From the NCBI GenBank assembly GCA_002690445.1, contig NZER01000235.1, positions 1-28,130 on the forward strand: a DNA stretch of 28,130 nt, in the 5' to 3' direction. The notes beneath the pieces are model-generated. The model did not search any database and was not told the origin of the DNA. It saw only the letters and a list, made by a program, of their open reading frames with translations. Below, in pieces: positions 1-6,640 of this stretch. The stretch comes from Candidatus Pacearchaeota archaeon. Lineage in GTDB: Archaea; Nanoarchaeota; Nanoarchaeia; Pacearchaeales; GW2011-AR1. Every line of letters starts with the position of its first letter. Positions within the stretch are counted from its first letter, which is position 1. Position numbers and translations under genes: made by a program.

Positions 1-201
1 AATACTTAACTCAATCCCAAATTTCTTTGCAGCCCGCCCCACCACCCCAGCTGTCTCCTTCTCTTTAATATAAACCCCATAAGTAAATGGAATCTCCGCC
101 GCCCCCAACCCCAGCCCCGCCAAATAATCAAAAGTTTCTTCAACATCTTTCACAATTCCGATCCCTGCCGGTCCAAACCTTATATTTTTTAATTTCATCA
201 T
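1..201 (-). CDS. Endonuclease IV-like (AP endonuclease / TIM-barrel) protein, N-terminal part
   Basis: The reading frame runs off the left edge, so only the first 67 codons are present. The N-terminus reads MMKLKNIRFGPAGIGIVKD and continues with a GLGAAEIPF segment. That IRFGPAGI start and first beta-alpha unit are typical of archaeal endonuclease IV-like TIM-barrel proteins, which cleave abasic sites in DNA. The related sugar-isomerase branch of the fold cannot be excluded because the metal ligands lie outside the window. The start at 201 is chosen because a TATA box at 223-230 is centred 25-26 bp upstream, implying a leaderless transcript. An ATG at 198 is also possible. Confidence 0.7.
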   Translation of the reverse strand, partial: MMKLKNIRFGPAGIGIVKDVEETFDYLAGLGLGAAEIPFTYGVYIKEKETAGVVGRAAKKFGIELSI

Positions 202-222
202 GAATTAACTAAAAAAATAAAT

Positions 223-230
223 AATTTAAA
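223..230 (-). promoter_or_regulatory. TATA box of the endonuclease IV-like gene
   Basis: TTTAAATT on the minus strand, centred about 25 bp before the ATG at 201. It lies just downstream of the stop codon (236) of the preceding gene. Confidence 0.6.
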
Positions 231-235
231 CCTAA

Positions 236-703
236 CTACGCAACTTCTACAGAAGCAAGAGCAGACCCTAATCCTCTTCTCGCCCTAATCCTATTAATCC
301 TATCTTGTTCCTCCCTAGAAACCTTGCCAAAAGAAGTCGTCCTTCTTCCTTGAAATGTATCACCCAAAGAAGCACAATTAGCATAAGTAGTAATCTTTCC
401 TTCTTCATTAACCCAAGGATAAACATTTCTGGGCAATAATTTCCCTTCCATAACATGAGTTCTTTTTCTAAGATGTTTAACTAATTCCTTATAACAAATA
501 TCTTTAACATCGCTAATATTTTCACCACCATCAAGAATCCTCATCGCCCTTCTATTAACTTCCACTACAAAATACCCATCCACACAACGATAAGAACAAA
601 CATCTTCAGTATCATAATACTTTGCAAAATAACCCTTCCTCCCTTCACCTATCGCATTTTTCATAACTCTTAAATCTTCTAACCTCTCACCTATTGCTTT
701 CAT
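236..703 (-). CDS. Hypothetical protein, 155 aa
   Basis: I do not recognise this protein. It is a soluble, basic sequence with no membrane segment. It starts MKAIGERLEDLRVMKNAI and ends in an Arg-rich stretch (RINRIRARRGLGSALAS). Four cysteines are scattered through it (CSYRC, DICY, NCAS) without a clear zinc-binding spacing. A longer frame reaches position 718 by using TTG, but ATG at 703 is preferred. The TATA box at 725-732 is centred 25-26 bp upstream of it, matching the leaderless pattern seen throughout the window. It is followed within 35 bp by the endonuclease IV-like gene, which has its own TATA box. Confidence 0.7.
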   Translation of the reverse strand: MKAIGERLEDLRVMKNAIGEGRKGYFAKYYDTEDVCSYRCVDGYFVVEVNRRAMRILDGGENISDVKDICYKELVKHLRKRTHVMEGKLLPRNVYPWVNEEGKITTYANCASLGDTFQGRRTTSFGKVSREEQDRINRIRARRGLGSALASVEVA

Positions 704-724
704 AAATATCCAACACAAAAAGAG

Positions 725-745
725 TTTATAAAAATTATTATACTC
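725..745 (-). promoter_or_regulatory. Promoter: TATA box plus upstream GAGTATA motif
   Basis: The minus strand carries TTTATAAA (725-732) directly preceded by GAGTATAATAATT. The whole 21-bp block matches the promoter at 11249-11269 in 19 positions and also resembles the one at 27756-27776. Confidence 0.65.
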
Positions 746-779
746 AACTAATTACCAAAAAACTACCGCCCACCATCGC

Positions 780-859
780 AAAAAACAAACAACAAAAATC
801 AGATGTTGCGTTCACAACATCACTATCCCTGGGTGGGAGGGTGGGATTGTTTGTTTTTT
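780..859. repeat. Palindromic G-rich intergenic element (E)
   Basis: Perfect 13-bp terminal inverted repeats AAAAAACAAACAA (780-792) and TTGTTTGTTTTTT (847-859). Inside is a hairpin GATGTTG/CAACATC (802-808 and 815-821), followed by GGGTGGGAGGGTGGG (831-845). The latter is a G-quadruplex motif with single-base loops. It belongs to the same architectural group as the elements at 1872, 9981, 13377, 13730 and 21874. Confidence 0.65.
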
Positions 860-860
860 A

Positions 861-905
861 CCCGCCCCCAACTCCGAAACTGGCTTCGCCCAGTTTCTCC
901 GCCCC
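861..905. repeat. Hairpin flanked by C-rich tracts (element E2, opposite orientation)
   Basis: GAAACTGG (876-883) pairs with CCAGTTTC (890-897) around GCGAAG on the minus strand. CCCGCCCCC (861-869) lies on one side and CCGCCCC (899-905) on the other, so the minus strand reads G-rich tract, hairpin, G-rich tract. This mirrors element D on the other strand. Confidence 0.5.
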
Positions 906-968
906 AAAATTTATAATTACCCCAGCCTACTCATCCTATCGTAAAATGCCATCAGCTAGAATTTAAAT

Positions 969-1448
969 TCAATCCTCAGGCGGATCCAAAATTTCCAAAT
1001 TAATCCTACCTAAGTTCTGGACAATATTAGAATGCAAATCCCGAATAATCAAATCCTGCAAACCCTCCTTCAACAAACCATGGCAATTCCCAATATCTGA
1101 CTCCGGAATCATAATCGCCTCATACGGCAGCACACATTCCATATCATATCCTTCAAGCTTCAATGAATCCTGATTATTCAAATCCCCCTGCAAAAGCTCA
1201 ACATCAACCTCGCAAATGTCTCCCCTTTTCCCACGAATAATATATTCAAAAATCATCTTCTCTCCCCCAATAAATTCCGTCTTCAAACATTTCTCCAAAT
1301 TACTATTAAAACAAACCCACGTATCACATTCCCCATACGCAAAAAACAAATTCCAGCCAAAATAAATCAACACCAAAATCCCTGCAATAATCAAAACCCA
1401 CTTCCAACTTTTCAAACTATCTTTCTTCTTCCCCTCTTTTTCCACCAT
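969..1448 (-). CDS. Membrane-anchored extracytoplasmic protein with six cysteines, 159 aa
   Basis: A short basic N-terminus (EKEGKKKD) is followed by one transmembrane helix at about residues 17-38. After it comes an outward-facing domain with cysteines at about 41, 46, 54, 79, 105 and 122. The even number and the EC..WVCF...C pattern suggest disulfides outside the cell. From memory, similar short anchored Cys proteins recur in DPANN genomes, but I cannot name a function. The ATG at 1448 is supported by a TATA box at 1470-1477, about 25 bp upstream. The tail is acidic (LEILDPPED). Confidence 0.7.
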   Translation of the reverse strand: MVEKEGKKKDSLKSWKWVLIIAGILVLIYFGWNLFFAYGECDTWVCFNSNLEKCLKTEFIGGEKMIFEYIIRGKRGDICEVDVELLQGDLNNQDSLKLEGYDMECVLPYEAIMIPESDIGNCHGLLKEGLQDLIIRDLHSNIVQNLGRINLEILDPPED

Positions 1449-1469
1449 AATTTACAAAACAAGGACAAG

Positions 1470-1477
1470 TATATAAA
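1470..1477 (-). promoter_or_regulatory. TATA box of the membrane-anchored gene
   Basis: TTTATATA on the minus strand, centred about 25 bp before the ATG at 1448; leaderless spacing. It lies just before the stop (1480) of the upstream gene. Confidence 0.6.
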
Positions 1478-1479
1478 TA

Positions 1480-1827
1480 TTATGCCTCAGTCTCAGGACC
1501 CTCAGCTGTAATTCCAAAAATACAATTTCCCCGTCCCACATCATAAAACGCACCAAATTCTCTCCCCTCAAGATCGCCTGCTATCGCCACCCCTGTTTCT
1601 TCCATAAATCTATCAGCAACATCTCCAATTAATTGATGATGTGCACAACTATTCAGACCAGGAGCTTTCAACCTTAAACAAAGAACATCCTCACCATCAT
1701 ATGCCTTAGGCTGAAGACGCGCGCACTCTACTTTAGATAAACAATGCTTCAAAGAATCTGCAAACGCCAAACGCTTCTCTGCCTCTGCCTCATCAAGCAC
1801 TCTCGAATTAAAATAAACTTCATTCAT
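1480..1827 (-). CDS. Hypothetical protein, 115 aa
   Basis: I do not recognise this protein. It starts MNEVYFNSRVLDEAEAEKRL with an acidic helical N-terminus. It has four cysteines (HCLSKVECARL, NSCAHHQL, GNCIFG), a CAHH motif and a C-terminus rich in glycine and acids. There is no signal peptide or membrane segment. The ATG at 1827 is supported by TATTTAAA at 1849-1856, centred about 25 bp upstream. Palindromic element A sits directly upstream of this promoter. Confidence 0.65.
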   Translation of the reverse strand: MNEVYFNSRVLDEAEAEKRLAFADSLKHCLSKVECARLQPKAYDGEDVLCLRLKAPGLNSCAHHQLIGDVADRFMEETGVAIAGDLEGREFGAFYDVGRGNCIFGITAEGPETEA

Positions 1828-1848
1828 AAAAAAGTTCTGAAAAAAAGG

Positions 1849-1856
1849 TATTTAAA
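1849..1856 (-). promoter_or_regulatory. TATA box of the 1480-1827 gene
   Basis: Minus strand TTTAAATA, centred 25-26 bp before the ATG at 1827. Element A begins 16 bp further upstream. Confidence 0.6.
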
Positions 1857-1871
1857 CCTTTGTCATAAAAC

Positions 1872-2002
1872 AACCCTATTGAAAAAGTTTGATTTTAATT
1901 AACTTCGGAAAACGCCTCCACTAAAAGGGCGGGTCTTTCTCACGAAGTGAGAAACTTGAAGAGGGAAATTTTAAAATCAAACAAGAAATTTTCAATAGGG
2001 TT
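1872..2002. repeat. Palindromic G-rich intergenic element (A)
   Basis: Two nested inverted repeats. The outer is AACCCTATTGAAAA (1872-1885) with its complement at 1989-2002. The inner is TTTGATTTTAA (1888-1898) with its complement at 1971-1981. The core holds GGGCGGG (1927-1933), a perfect 8-bp hairpin TTTCTCAC-GAA-GTGAGAAA (1936-1954) and GAGGG (1961-1965). It lies between the dnaG stop and the promoter of the next gene. Confidence 0.75.
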
Positions 2003-2041
2003 CCATAAAACACTAAAAAACAAAAACCCCCACCAAAAAAA

Positions 2042-3199
2042 CTAAAGCGAAATCAACTCAATATCAGTTTCTGAAAATTTTCCAAACGCCTTAGCTGCCA
2101 CTCCTCTTACTCCTAATTTCTCTGCACCTTCCACTACAGTTCTCGTAGCAGTCTCTGCCATCAAAACAAAAGCATTTGTAACATCCAAAAAACGAAGCTT
2201 AGAAGCTGGAACATTTTTAACAACTTTCAAATTATCATCTAAAACCAAAACATTCTTTCCCTTAATCTCAGAAGCCATCCCGCGCAGCTCACTCCTATCT
2301 TCTTTTGTCAGTTCACGTTTCTTGCCTCCAACAAGGGATTCCTTTTTATCAGAATCCCTGCCAGAAGAAAAATCTGAACCTTTCAAAAAAACCGAAGCAG
2401 AAACTTTCTTTCTCAAAACCTGACGAATTTCCTTTCCAGTTAATTCTTCAACTTCCTTCCCATCCGGAGCAGAAGTAATATGCTTAACATTTGCATTATC
2501 ACAAACATTCTTAGCAATCAATTTACCTCCTCTATCTCCATCAACAAACAAAGTCAATTCCTTTTTCTCACCAAGCTTTGCAATTTCTGCTGGAAGTTTT
2601 GTTCCATCCATACCAATAACATTCTTAATTCCATACTTCAAAAGATTAACAACATCTGCCCTTCCTTCAACCACAATAACTTCATCAGATGAATCAATAT
2701 CCGGACCTGCAGGCAGCCTCTCTCCACCATATTCAGTTACCTTTGCAGTCCTTGTTGACTCCCTCAATTCGTTCTCAATCTCAGTTGAATCCATACCCTC
2801 GTTACTAATTCCAGAAAGCAGCTGTTTCGCTCTCTCCATAATATAATCCCTCTTGCTCCCTCGAACATCTTCAACTTCCCTAACAGTTATTTTAGCATCA
2901 GTCGGACCAATTTTATCAATCGTTTCCAAAGCTGCAGCAATAATTGTAGTTTCTGTCTTATCCAAAGCAGACGGAATAATAACTTCACCAGTTGTCTTCC
3001 CACCTTCTGTCTTCAAATCAACTTCAATCCTGCCAATCTTACCTTCTTTTTGCAGCTCACGAAGCTCCATCTCACTTCCAAGCAAACCTTCTGTCTGCCC
3101 AAACAAAGCCCCAATAACATCCGGCTTCTGAAACGGACCCTCAGCTACAAAATCTGCAACAATCGAATACTTAATCGACGTCGGACTTATTTTTGCCAT
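2042..3199 (-). CDS. dnaG: Archaeal DnaG-type primase (TOPRIM protein), 385 aa
   Basis: Archaeal DnaG synthesises short RNA primers in vitro in some archaea and is also found with the exosome; which role applies here cannot be read from sequence. The N-terminal 165 residues are the conserved archaeal DnaG region (SIKYSIVADFVAEGPFQKPD, later VREVEDVRGSKRDYI). The TOPRIM domain follows, with VVEGRAD (catalytic Glu at about 178) and FVDGDRGG (Asp at about 220 and 222). The C-terminal part is lower complexity and charged. The start is ATG GCA AAA, and that AUG lies in the 3' arm of a perfect hairpin (3196-3217). Copies of the AAAAATGGCAAA start region lie further upstream. Confidence 0.92.
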   Translation of the reverse strand: MAKISPTSIKYSIVADFVAEGPFQKPDVIGALFGQTEGLLGSEMELRELQKEGKIGRIEVDLKTEGGKTTGEVIIPSALDKTETTIIAAALETIDKIGPTDAKITVREVEDVRGSKRDYIMERAKQLLSGISNEGMDSTEIENELRESTRTAKVTEYGGERLPAGPDIDSSDEVIVVEGRADVVNLLKYGIKNVIGMDGTKLPAEIAKLGEKKELTLFVDGDRGGKLIAKNVCDNANVKHITSAPDGKEVEELTGKEIRQVLRKKVSASVFLKGSDFSSGRDSDKKESLVGGKKRELTKEDRSELRGMASEIKGKNVLVLDDNLKVVKNVPASKLRFLDVTNAFVLMAETATRTVVEGAEKLGVRGVAAKAFGKFSETDIELISL

Positions 3200-3217
3200 T
3201 TTTGTTTACAAAAATGG
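3196..3217 (-). promoter_or_regulatory. Hairpin covering the dnaG start codon
   Basis: CCATTTTTG (3196-3204), loop of four, CAAAAATGG (3209-3217): a perfect 9-bp stem. In the minus-strand transcript the dnaG AUG (3199-3197) is paired in this stem. It could limit initiation; no experiment is implied. Confidence 0.55.
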
Positions 3218-3248
3218 TCAATGGACAATTTCATGTTGTACTTTGCCA

Positions 3249-3259
3249 TTTTTATATTT
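3249..3259 (-). promoter_or_regulatory. Possible dnaG TATA box
   Basis: Minus strand AAATATAAAAA, centred about 54 bp before the dnaG ATG. It would place the transcript start near 3228 and the start-codon hairpin inside a roughly 30-nt leader. Confidence 0.4.
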
Positions 3260-3549
3260 CTCCATTAAAAATGCAAACATGGAAATCTTTCGGTAAAATC
3301 ACCGCGTGGATTTTAGCGAATGACAATCTCTGATTGGTCTTTGATTTACTTTTTGCCATTTTTCATTTTTATTCATTATTTAATTTAGTTAATAGAAAAA
3401 TAAAATACCCCTTGATTATCAAACCAAAGTGAATGTGAATCTAATGTGATCGTGATAATATTGATATCTATCTTTCTAACAAATTTACAAATTTCACACC
3501 TTTTTAAATCTTGTCATCAAAAAAATCCTAAAAAAACAATTACAAAATA

Positions 3550-3557
3550 TTTATAAA
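3550..3557 (+). promoter_or_regulatory. TATA box of the acidic ORF pair
   Basis: TTTATAAA on the plus strand, predicting a transcript start near 3577-3580. That is close to ATG 3575 and 14 bp before ATG 3593. Confidence 0.5.
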
Positions 3558-3574
3558 TATAATATCTATCAAAA

Positions 3575-3679
3575 ATGTATAATACAAAAGAGATGAAAAT
3601 GGTTAAAGCACTACAAGACGAAGAAAATGAAGGTTTCGAAGACCTGTTTGACCTTGATGAAGAGCCAGACCCAGATTAA
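3575..3679 (+). CDS. Small acidic protein, up to 34 aa
   Basis: The frame reads MYNTKEMKMVKALQDEEN and ends FDLDEEPDPD, with a weakly basic start and a strongly acidic tail. An internal ATG at 3593 would give 28 residues and fits the TATA position at least as well as ATG 3575. I do not recognise it. The next ORF follows 27 bp later behind a near-perfect Shine-Dalgarno sequence, so the two probably form one transcript. Acidic micro-proteins can act as nucleic-acid mimics or interaction tails, but nothing in the sequence decides this. Confidence 0.5.
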   Translation: MYNTKEMKMVKALQDEENEGFEDLFDLDEEPDPD

Positions 3680-3695
3680 TTAAACAAGGACAACA

Positions 3696-3702
3696 AGGAG
3701 GT
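3696..3702 (+). promoter_or_regulatory. Strong Shine-Dalgarno sequence
   Basis: AAGGAGGTGA, ending about 3 bp before ATG 3707, is complementary to the usual 16S 3' end. It is the strongest ribosome binding site seen in the window, and it argues that the 27-codon ORF behind it is translated. Confidence 0.65.
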
Positions 3703-3706
3703 GAAA

Positions 3707-3790
3707 ATGGAAGAAGATATAGAAGATTCTAGCAGAGAAGAGTTTGACGATTCAGATGAAATGGAAGATGACGAAGGTTCTAAAGAATAA
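3707..3790 (+). CDS. Small highly acidic protein, 27 aa
   Basis: Starts MEEDIEDSSREEFDDSDE; more than half of the residues are Asp or Glu, with a few serines and only two basic residues. There is no known domain. It sits behind a consensus Shine-Dalgarno and 27 bp after the other acidic ORF. A perfect inverted repeat that may end transcription follows at 3813-3854. Function unknown. Confidence 0.55.
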   Translation: MEEDIEDSSREEFDDSDEMEDDEGSKE

Positions 3791-3807
3791 TTTTAAAATC
3801 AAAAAGG

Positions 3808-3859
3808 GCGCAGGTCAAATCCTCTTATAATTGCTATTTTACAATGATTTGACCGACGC
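3808..3859. terminator. Inverted repeat between convergent units
   Basis: GGTCAAATC (3813-3821) and GATTTGACC (3846-3854) are perfectly complementary, extended by GCG/CGC at 3808-3810 and 3857-3859 across two mismatches. It lies between the stop of the plus-strand acidic ORF (3790) and the stop of the minus-strand gene (3861). A two-way terminator or processing hairpin is plausible. Confidence 0.45.
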
Positions 3860-3860
3860 T

Positions 3861-4232
3861 TCAAAAAGGAACATCACGAAAAGCAAATTCAACTAAAATT
3901 CCATCTTTTAAAAAATAAGCATTCCCATTTCTCGCCCGCCCTGCATTCTGAACATCAACCATTTTAATTCCTAATTTATCCATATAATCTTCTAAACTAT
4001 GTGTTGATCTGTCTTTCCAAAACTCCCACTCTCCATTTCCAAGACTTACTGCAAAATCATACTCATCCCTTTTTATGGAAGACCTACATCCAAATTTTAC
4101 TTTTACCCCATCTTTTTCCAAAGCATATAATCCTCTTAAGAGTGTTAATTGAACATCTGATAATCCCAAATCTTTAGCAATCCTTAACAAAAGTTCATCT
4201 CCATAAAGCCTCACACCATCTCTATCGCCCAT
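3861..4232 (-). CDS. Hypothetical protein, 123 aa
   Basis: I do not recognise this protein. It starts MGDRDGVRLYGDELLLRIAK and has a helical N-terminal half, then a mixed alpha/beta part (FGCRSSIKRDEYDFAVSLGN, WEFWKDRS). It is soluble and ends VEFAFRDVPF. ATG 4232 overlaps the TGA of the upstream gene (TGATG), behind GGAGG about 8 bp upstream. It is therefore the translationally coupled second gene of a two-gene unit. A GTG at 4235 would add one residue. Confidence 0.65.
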   Translation of the reverse strand: MGDRDGVRLYGDELLLRIAKDLGLSDVQLTLLRGLYALEKDGVKVKFGCRSSIKRDEYDFAVSLGNGEWEFWKDRSTHSLEDYMDKLGIKMVDVQNAGRARNGNAYFLKDGILVEFAFRDVPF

Positions 4233-4795
4233 CACAACCCCTCCAACAACTCAGCATCCCGAAACCGCCCTGTCGCCCTGAAAATCTCCACCAACTTTTC
4301 CTTAATCTCCTGTTTCTCCTCTTCTGCAAGATTCATCTTAATCAATTTCTCATAAAACTTTGAAGCAGAAACCTTCTTTCCCTGCTTTTCCAACTCCTGC
4401 GCATTCACCATAAAAATATTTTTCCTCGCAAGTTTTATCTTTACCTTATCTTCCACATCCCCATCCCGCCCCGCCCGCACAAACATATCATCTGCCTCAT
4501 CCACCCTCCCCCCCTTAGCAAACAACTCGGCAGCTTTCAAATAACTTTCAACTTTCTCATTTCTGCTCACCTCCACCCCCGCCTTGCTAGCCATCGCCCG
4601 CCCCGCCTTTTCATACATCCCCCTTTCCTCATACAGCAAAACTAACTCCTCCCAAATAAATCTCTTAATTTCAAAACTAAAACCACTTTCCCTCAACGCA
4701 GATTCAAGATACGCAATCTTATTCAAAGGTGTCACCATCTCACCCAGCCGTCCCTCAATTTCCTCAATCGTACTCTCCCTCACATCAATTGCCAT
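4232..4795 (-). CDS. TPR-like helical repeat protein, 187 aa
   Basis: Almost entirely alpha-helical, with repeated helix-turn-helix units such as LLYEERGMYEKAGRAMASKA, YLKAAELFAKGGRVDEADDM and ASKFYEKLIKMNLAEEEKQ. Their A-x-x-A-x-x and G-x-x-x-E-A spacing resembles tetratricopeptide repeats. These usually mediate protein-protein contacts; the partner is unknown. It is the first gene of a unit with the 123-aa protein. ATG 4795 has a TATA-like TTTTTAAG at 4817-4824, about 25 bp upstream, so the mRNA is probably leaderless. Confidence 0.65.
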   Translation of the reverse strand: MAIDVRESTIEEIEGRLGEMVTPLNKIAYLESALRESGFSFEIKRFIWEELVLLYEERGMYEKAGRAMASKAGVEVSRNEKVESYLKAAELFAKGGRVDEADDMFVRAGRDGDVEDKVKIKLARKNIFMVNAQELEKQGKKVSASKFYEKLIKMNLAEEEKQEIKEKLVEIFRATGRFRDAELLEGL

Positions 4796-4816
4796 AATTT
4801 AAAAATCAATCATAAG

Positions 4817-4836
4817 TTTTTAAGGATTATTGTGAT
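4817..4836 (-). promoter_or_regulatory. Promoter with ATCACAATAAT motif
   Basis: The minus strand reads ATCACAATAATC, immediately followed by the TATA-like CTTAAAAA. The same block recurs before the gene at 5094 (5116-5135) and before the thymidylate synthase gene (22089-22108). Confidence 0.6.
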
Positions 4837-4842
4837 GCAAAA

Positions 4843-5094
4843 TTACTGCCTCTCCCTAAACCCACCACAATAATCACAAATCTCGCCGTTCTGAGAATAA
4901 CTACACAAATGATCAGAAGAAGCAGGACACCACAAACCCAAATCATCTCCACATATATAACACTCTGCAGAATTATTCACCTCCACTACCGTCTCATGCG
5001 AACATCCAAAAACTAAACCCTCAAGCTCATCTTTGAGAGGAACTATCTTCTCCCTCAATTCATCAATCCTCTTTCTTCTCGCTTCTGGATTCAT
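4843..5094 (-). CDS. Small cysteine-rich, probable zinc-binding protein, 83 aa
   Basis: A charged helix (RRKRIDELREKIVPLKDELE) is followed by a Cys-rich part: GCSH, then CYICG, WCPASSDHLC and CDYCGG. Two CxxC pairs plus extra Cys/His make a zinc ribbon or two-zinc fold likely. I do not recognise the family. A longer frame to 5139 exists, but ATG 5094 is preferred because TTTATAAA at 5116-5123 is centred 25-26 bp upstream. Confidence 0.65.
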   Translation of the reverse strand: MNPEARRKRIDELREKIVPLKDELEGLVFGCSHETVVEVNNSAECYICGDDLGLWCPASSDHLCSYSQNGEICDYCGGFRERQ

Positions 5095-5115
5095 ATTTTT
5101 CCTAAACAATAGAAA

Positions 5116-5135
5116 TTTATAAAGATTATTGTGAT
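5116..5135 (-). promoter_or_regulatory. Promoter with ATCACAATAAT motif
   Basis: Minus strand ATCACAATAATC joined to TTTATAAA. With flanking bases (ATTTTG upstream) it is near-identical to the promoter at 4817-4836. Confidence 0.65.
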
Positions 5136-5186
5136 ACAAAATAATTCACAAAAAACAAAACCCAAAAAAACCTCCTCACAACCAAA

Positions 5187-5210
5187 CCCCGCCCCCGCCT
5201 TACCCCCCCC
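5187..5210 (-). other. G-run cluster downstream of aEF-1A
   Basis: The plus strand has CCCC-G-CCCCC-G-CC-TTA followed by eight C. The aEF-1A transcript would therefore contain four G runs just past the stop codon, able to form a G-quadruplex, followed by T-rich sequence. It may take part in termination. Confidence 0.4.
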
Positions 5211-5224
5211 ATTGCTCGTCGGTT

Positions 5225-6511
5225 TTACAACTTCTTCTCAACCAAAGACTTACAAACACCTGCCGCAACTGTAACACCAGCATCCCGAATAGCAAATCTT
5301 GCCATATTTGGATTTTCCTCAGCAGTTTCTAAAACAAGATTACCAATTGGCTTAACCTTCACAATAGCAACATCGCCGTTCTTAATAAAGTCTGGATTTT
5401 CCTCAGCTACCTGTCCTGTCGCAGGATCCAACTTCGCCTTAATTTCCATAAACTGGCACGGAACCTGAGCAGTATGAACATGAAAAACAGGTGTATAACC
5501 CTTAGCAACAACAGTCGGGTGATTAATAACGGCTATCTGCGCCTCAAATTCCTCAACTATCTTAGCAGGTTTAGCAGCATCGCAAATAACATCCCCTCGA
5601 GCCATATCTTTCTTACCAACACCCCTAATATTAATACCAACATTATCTCCAGCTTCAGCTTCTTGCAGCTGCTCGTGGTGAGCTTCAATACTTCGAACCT
5701 CGCCCTCAATACCAGTTCCACTTCTACCCGGCAATACAATAATCTTCTGGCCAACCTTCATTACACCAGTTTCAATCTTACCAACAGGAACAGTTCCAAT
5801 CCCAGTAATATCATAAACATCCTGAATAGGCATACGCATTGGCAAACCAGTTGGCTTCTCTGGCGCAGGAAACTCATCAAGCTGTTCTTGAACAGTTGGT
5901 CCTTTATACCACGCCATCTTGTCTGACTTATTCGCAACATTATCTCCAATCAAAGCAGAAGCTGCTAAAAAAGGAACCTCGTCCGGCTTAAACCCTGCCT
6001 GCTTAATAACTGCAGAAACATCTTCCTTTACTTTATTAAATTTATCTTCAGCATAATCAACAGTATCCATCTTATTAACAAGAACTGCCAAAGCCTTAAT
6101 ACCCATAGTCCTTAACAACCAAACATGCTCTTTTGTCTGAGGCTGAACCCCGCCATCTGCAGCAACAACCAAAAACGCAGAGTCTGCCTGGCTCGCACCA
6201 GTAATCATATTCTTAACAAAATCCTTATGCCCAGGCGCATCAATTATAGTAACTTCAAATTTCTTAGTCAAAAGTTTCTTATAAGAAAGATTAATCGTAA
6301 CTCCCCTCTCCCTTTCCTCTTTAAGATTATCCATAACATAAGCAAATTCAAAACCAGCCTTACCGTGCTTTTCAGCTTCCTCTTTGAACTTTTTCATTTC
6401 TTGTTCAGATACTGCACCACCATCAAATAACAGTCTTCCAATTACAGTAGACTTTCCGTGGTCTACGTGCCCTACAAAGACAACATTCATAATTGGTTTT
6501 TCTTTTGCCAT
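5225..6511 (-). CDS. tuf: Translation elongation factor aEF-1A
   Basis: GTPase that delivers aminoacyl-tRNA to the ribosomal A site. The G motifs are intact: GHVDHGKS (about 14-21), RGVTI (switch I end), DAPGHKDF (about 91-98) and NKMD (146-149). Two beta-barrel domains follow ([20 protein letters not shown], later [12 protein letters not shown]). The length of 428 aa is normal for the family. Its only upstream neighbour is a divergent RelE-type toxin gene. The 3' flank holds a long G-run cluster on the coding strand (about 5187-5210). Confidence 0.96.
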   Translation of the reverse strand: MAKEKPIMNVVFVGHVDHGKSTVIGRLLFDGGAVSEQEMKKFKEEAEKHGKAGFEFAYVMDNLKEERERGVTINLSYKKLLTKKFEVTIIDAPGHKDFVKNMITGASQADSAFLVVAADGGVQPQTKEHVWLLRTMGIKALAVLVNKMDTVDYAEDKFNKVKEDVSAVIKQAGFKPDEVPFLAASALIGDNVANKSDKMAWYKGPTVQEQLDEFPAPEKPTGLPMRMPIQDVYDITGIGTVPVGKIETGVMKVGQKIIVLPGRSGTGIEGEVRSIEAHHEQLQEAEAGDNVGINIRGVGKKDMARGDVICDAAKPAKIVEEFEAQIAVINHPTVVAKGYTPVFHVHTAQVPCQFMEIKAKLDPATGQVAEENPDFIKNGDVAIVKVKPIGNLVLETAEENPNMARFAIRDAGVTVAAGVCKSLVEKKL

Positions 6512-6539
6512 TTTATGTTATATTATGTTCAAATTTTAG

Positions 6540-6547
6540 TTTTTAAA
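6540..6547 (-). promoter_or_regulatory. Possible aEF-1A TATA box
   Basis: TTTAAAAA on the minus strand, centred about 32 bp before ATG 6511. It implies a leader of only a few bases. Confidence 0.45.
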
Positions 6548-6567
6548 GTTTTGGGTTTTACAAAAAT

Positions 6568-6597
6568 TGTGTAAAGTCCGGAAATCATTTCACACAA
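6568..6597. promoter_or_regulatory. Dyad between the aEF-1A and RelE promoters
   Basis: TTGTGTAAA (6568-6576) faces TTTCACACAA (6588-6597), a near-perfect inverted repeat with one bulged base. It lies between divergent promoters and looks operator-like; no binding protein is known. Confidence 0.35.
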
Positions 6598-6611
6598 AAT
6601 TTAGCTTAAAT

Positions 6612-6619
6612 TTTATAAA
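6612..6619 (+). promoter_or_regulatory. TATA box of the RelE-type toxin gene
   Basis: TTTATAAA on the plus strand, centred 25-26 bp before ATG 6641; leaderless. Confidence 0.65.
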
Positions 6620-6640
6620 CTAAATTAGATTAGAATTTAG

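Larger units (their letters stand above)
3187..3359 (-). other. dnaG leader with repeated ATGGCAAA starts and two short reading frames
   Basis: The dnaG start context AAAAATGGCAAA recurs at about 3243-3253 and 3353-3363. The distal copy opens a 35-codon frame (3252-3359; MAKSKSKTNQRLSFAKIHAV...). The proximal copy opens a 20-codon frame (3187-3249; MAKYNMKLSIDHFCKQKWQK) whose stop overlaps the start of dnaG. Inside are TAAAATC-ACCGCGTG-GATTTTA (3294-3315) and an imperfect stem at 3322-3339. These may be leader peptides, degenerate copies of a gene start, or chance. Confidence 0.3.
3200..3574. other. Divergent intergenic region between dnaG and the acidic ORFs
   Basis: The left half is the dnaG leader described separately. 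From about 3380 to 3545 I see only AT-rich sequence with a small palindrome TTGATTATCAA (3412-3422) and several TGTGA/GTGAT words at 3430-3455. No gene or RNA was recognised there. Confidence 0.4.

Noticed and set aside
1872..2002. Integron attC sites as the explanation of the palindromic elements
   Set aside because: The termini lack the conserved RYYYAAC/GTTRRRY boxes, differ between elements and have perfect rather than bulged arms.
5163..5190. Possible degenerate copy of the aEF-1A 3' end just downstream of the gene
   Set aside because: About 15 of 18 bases resemble TTTGGTTGAGAAGAAGTT, but the sequence is purine-rich and low in complexity and has no matching stop codon, unlike the aEF-2 copies.
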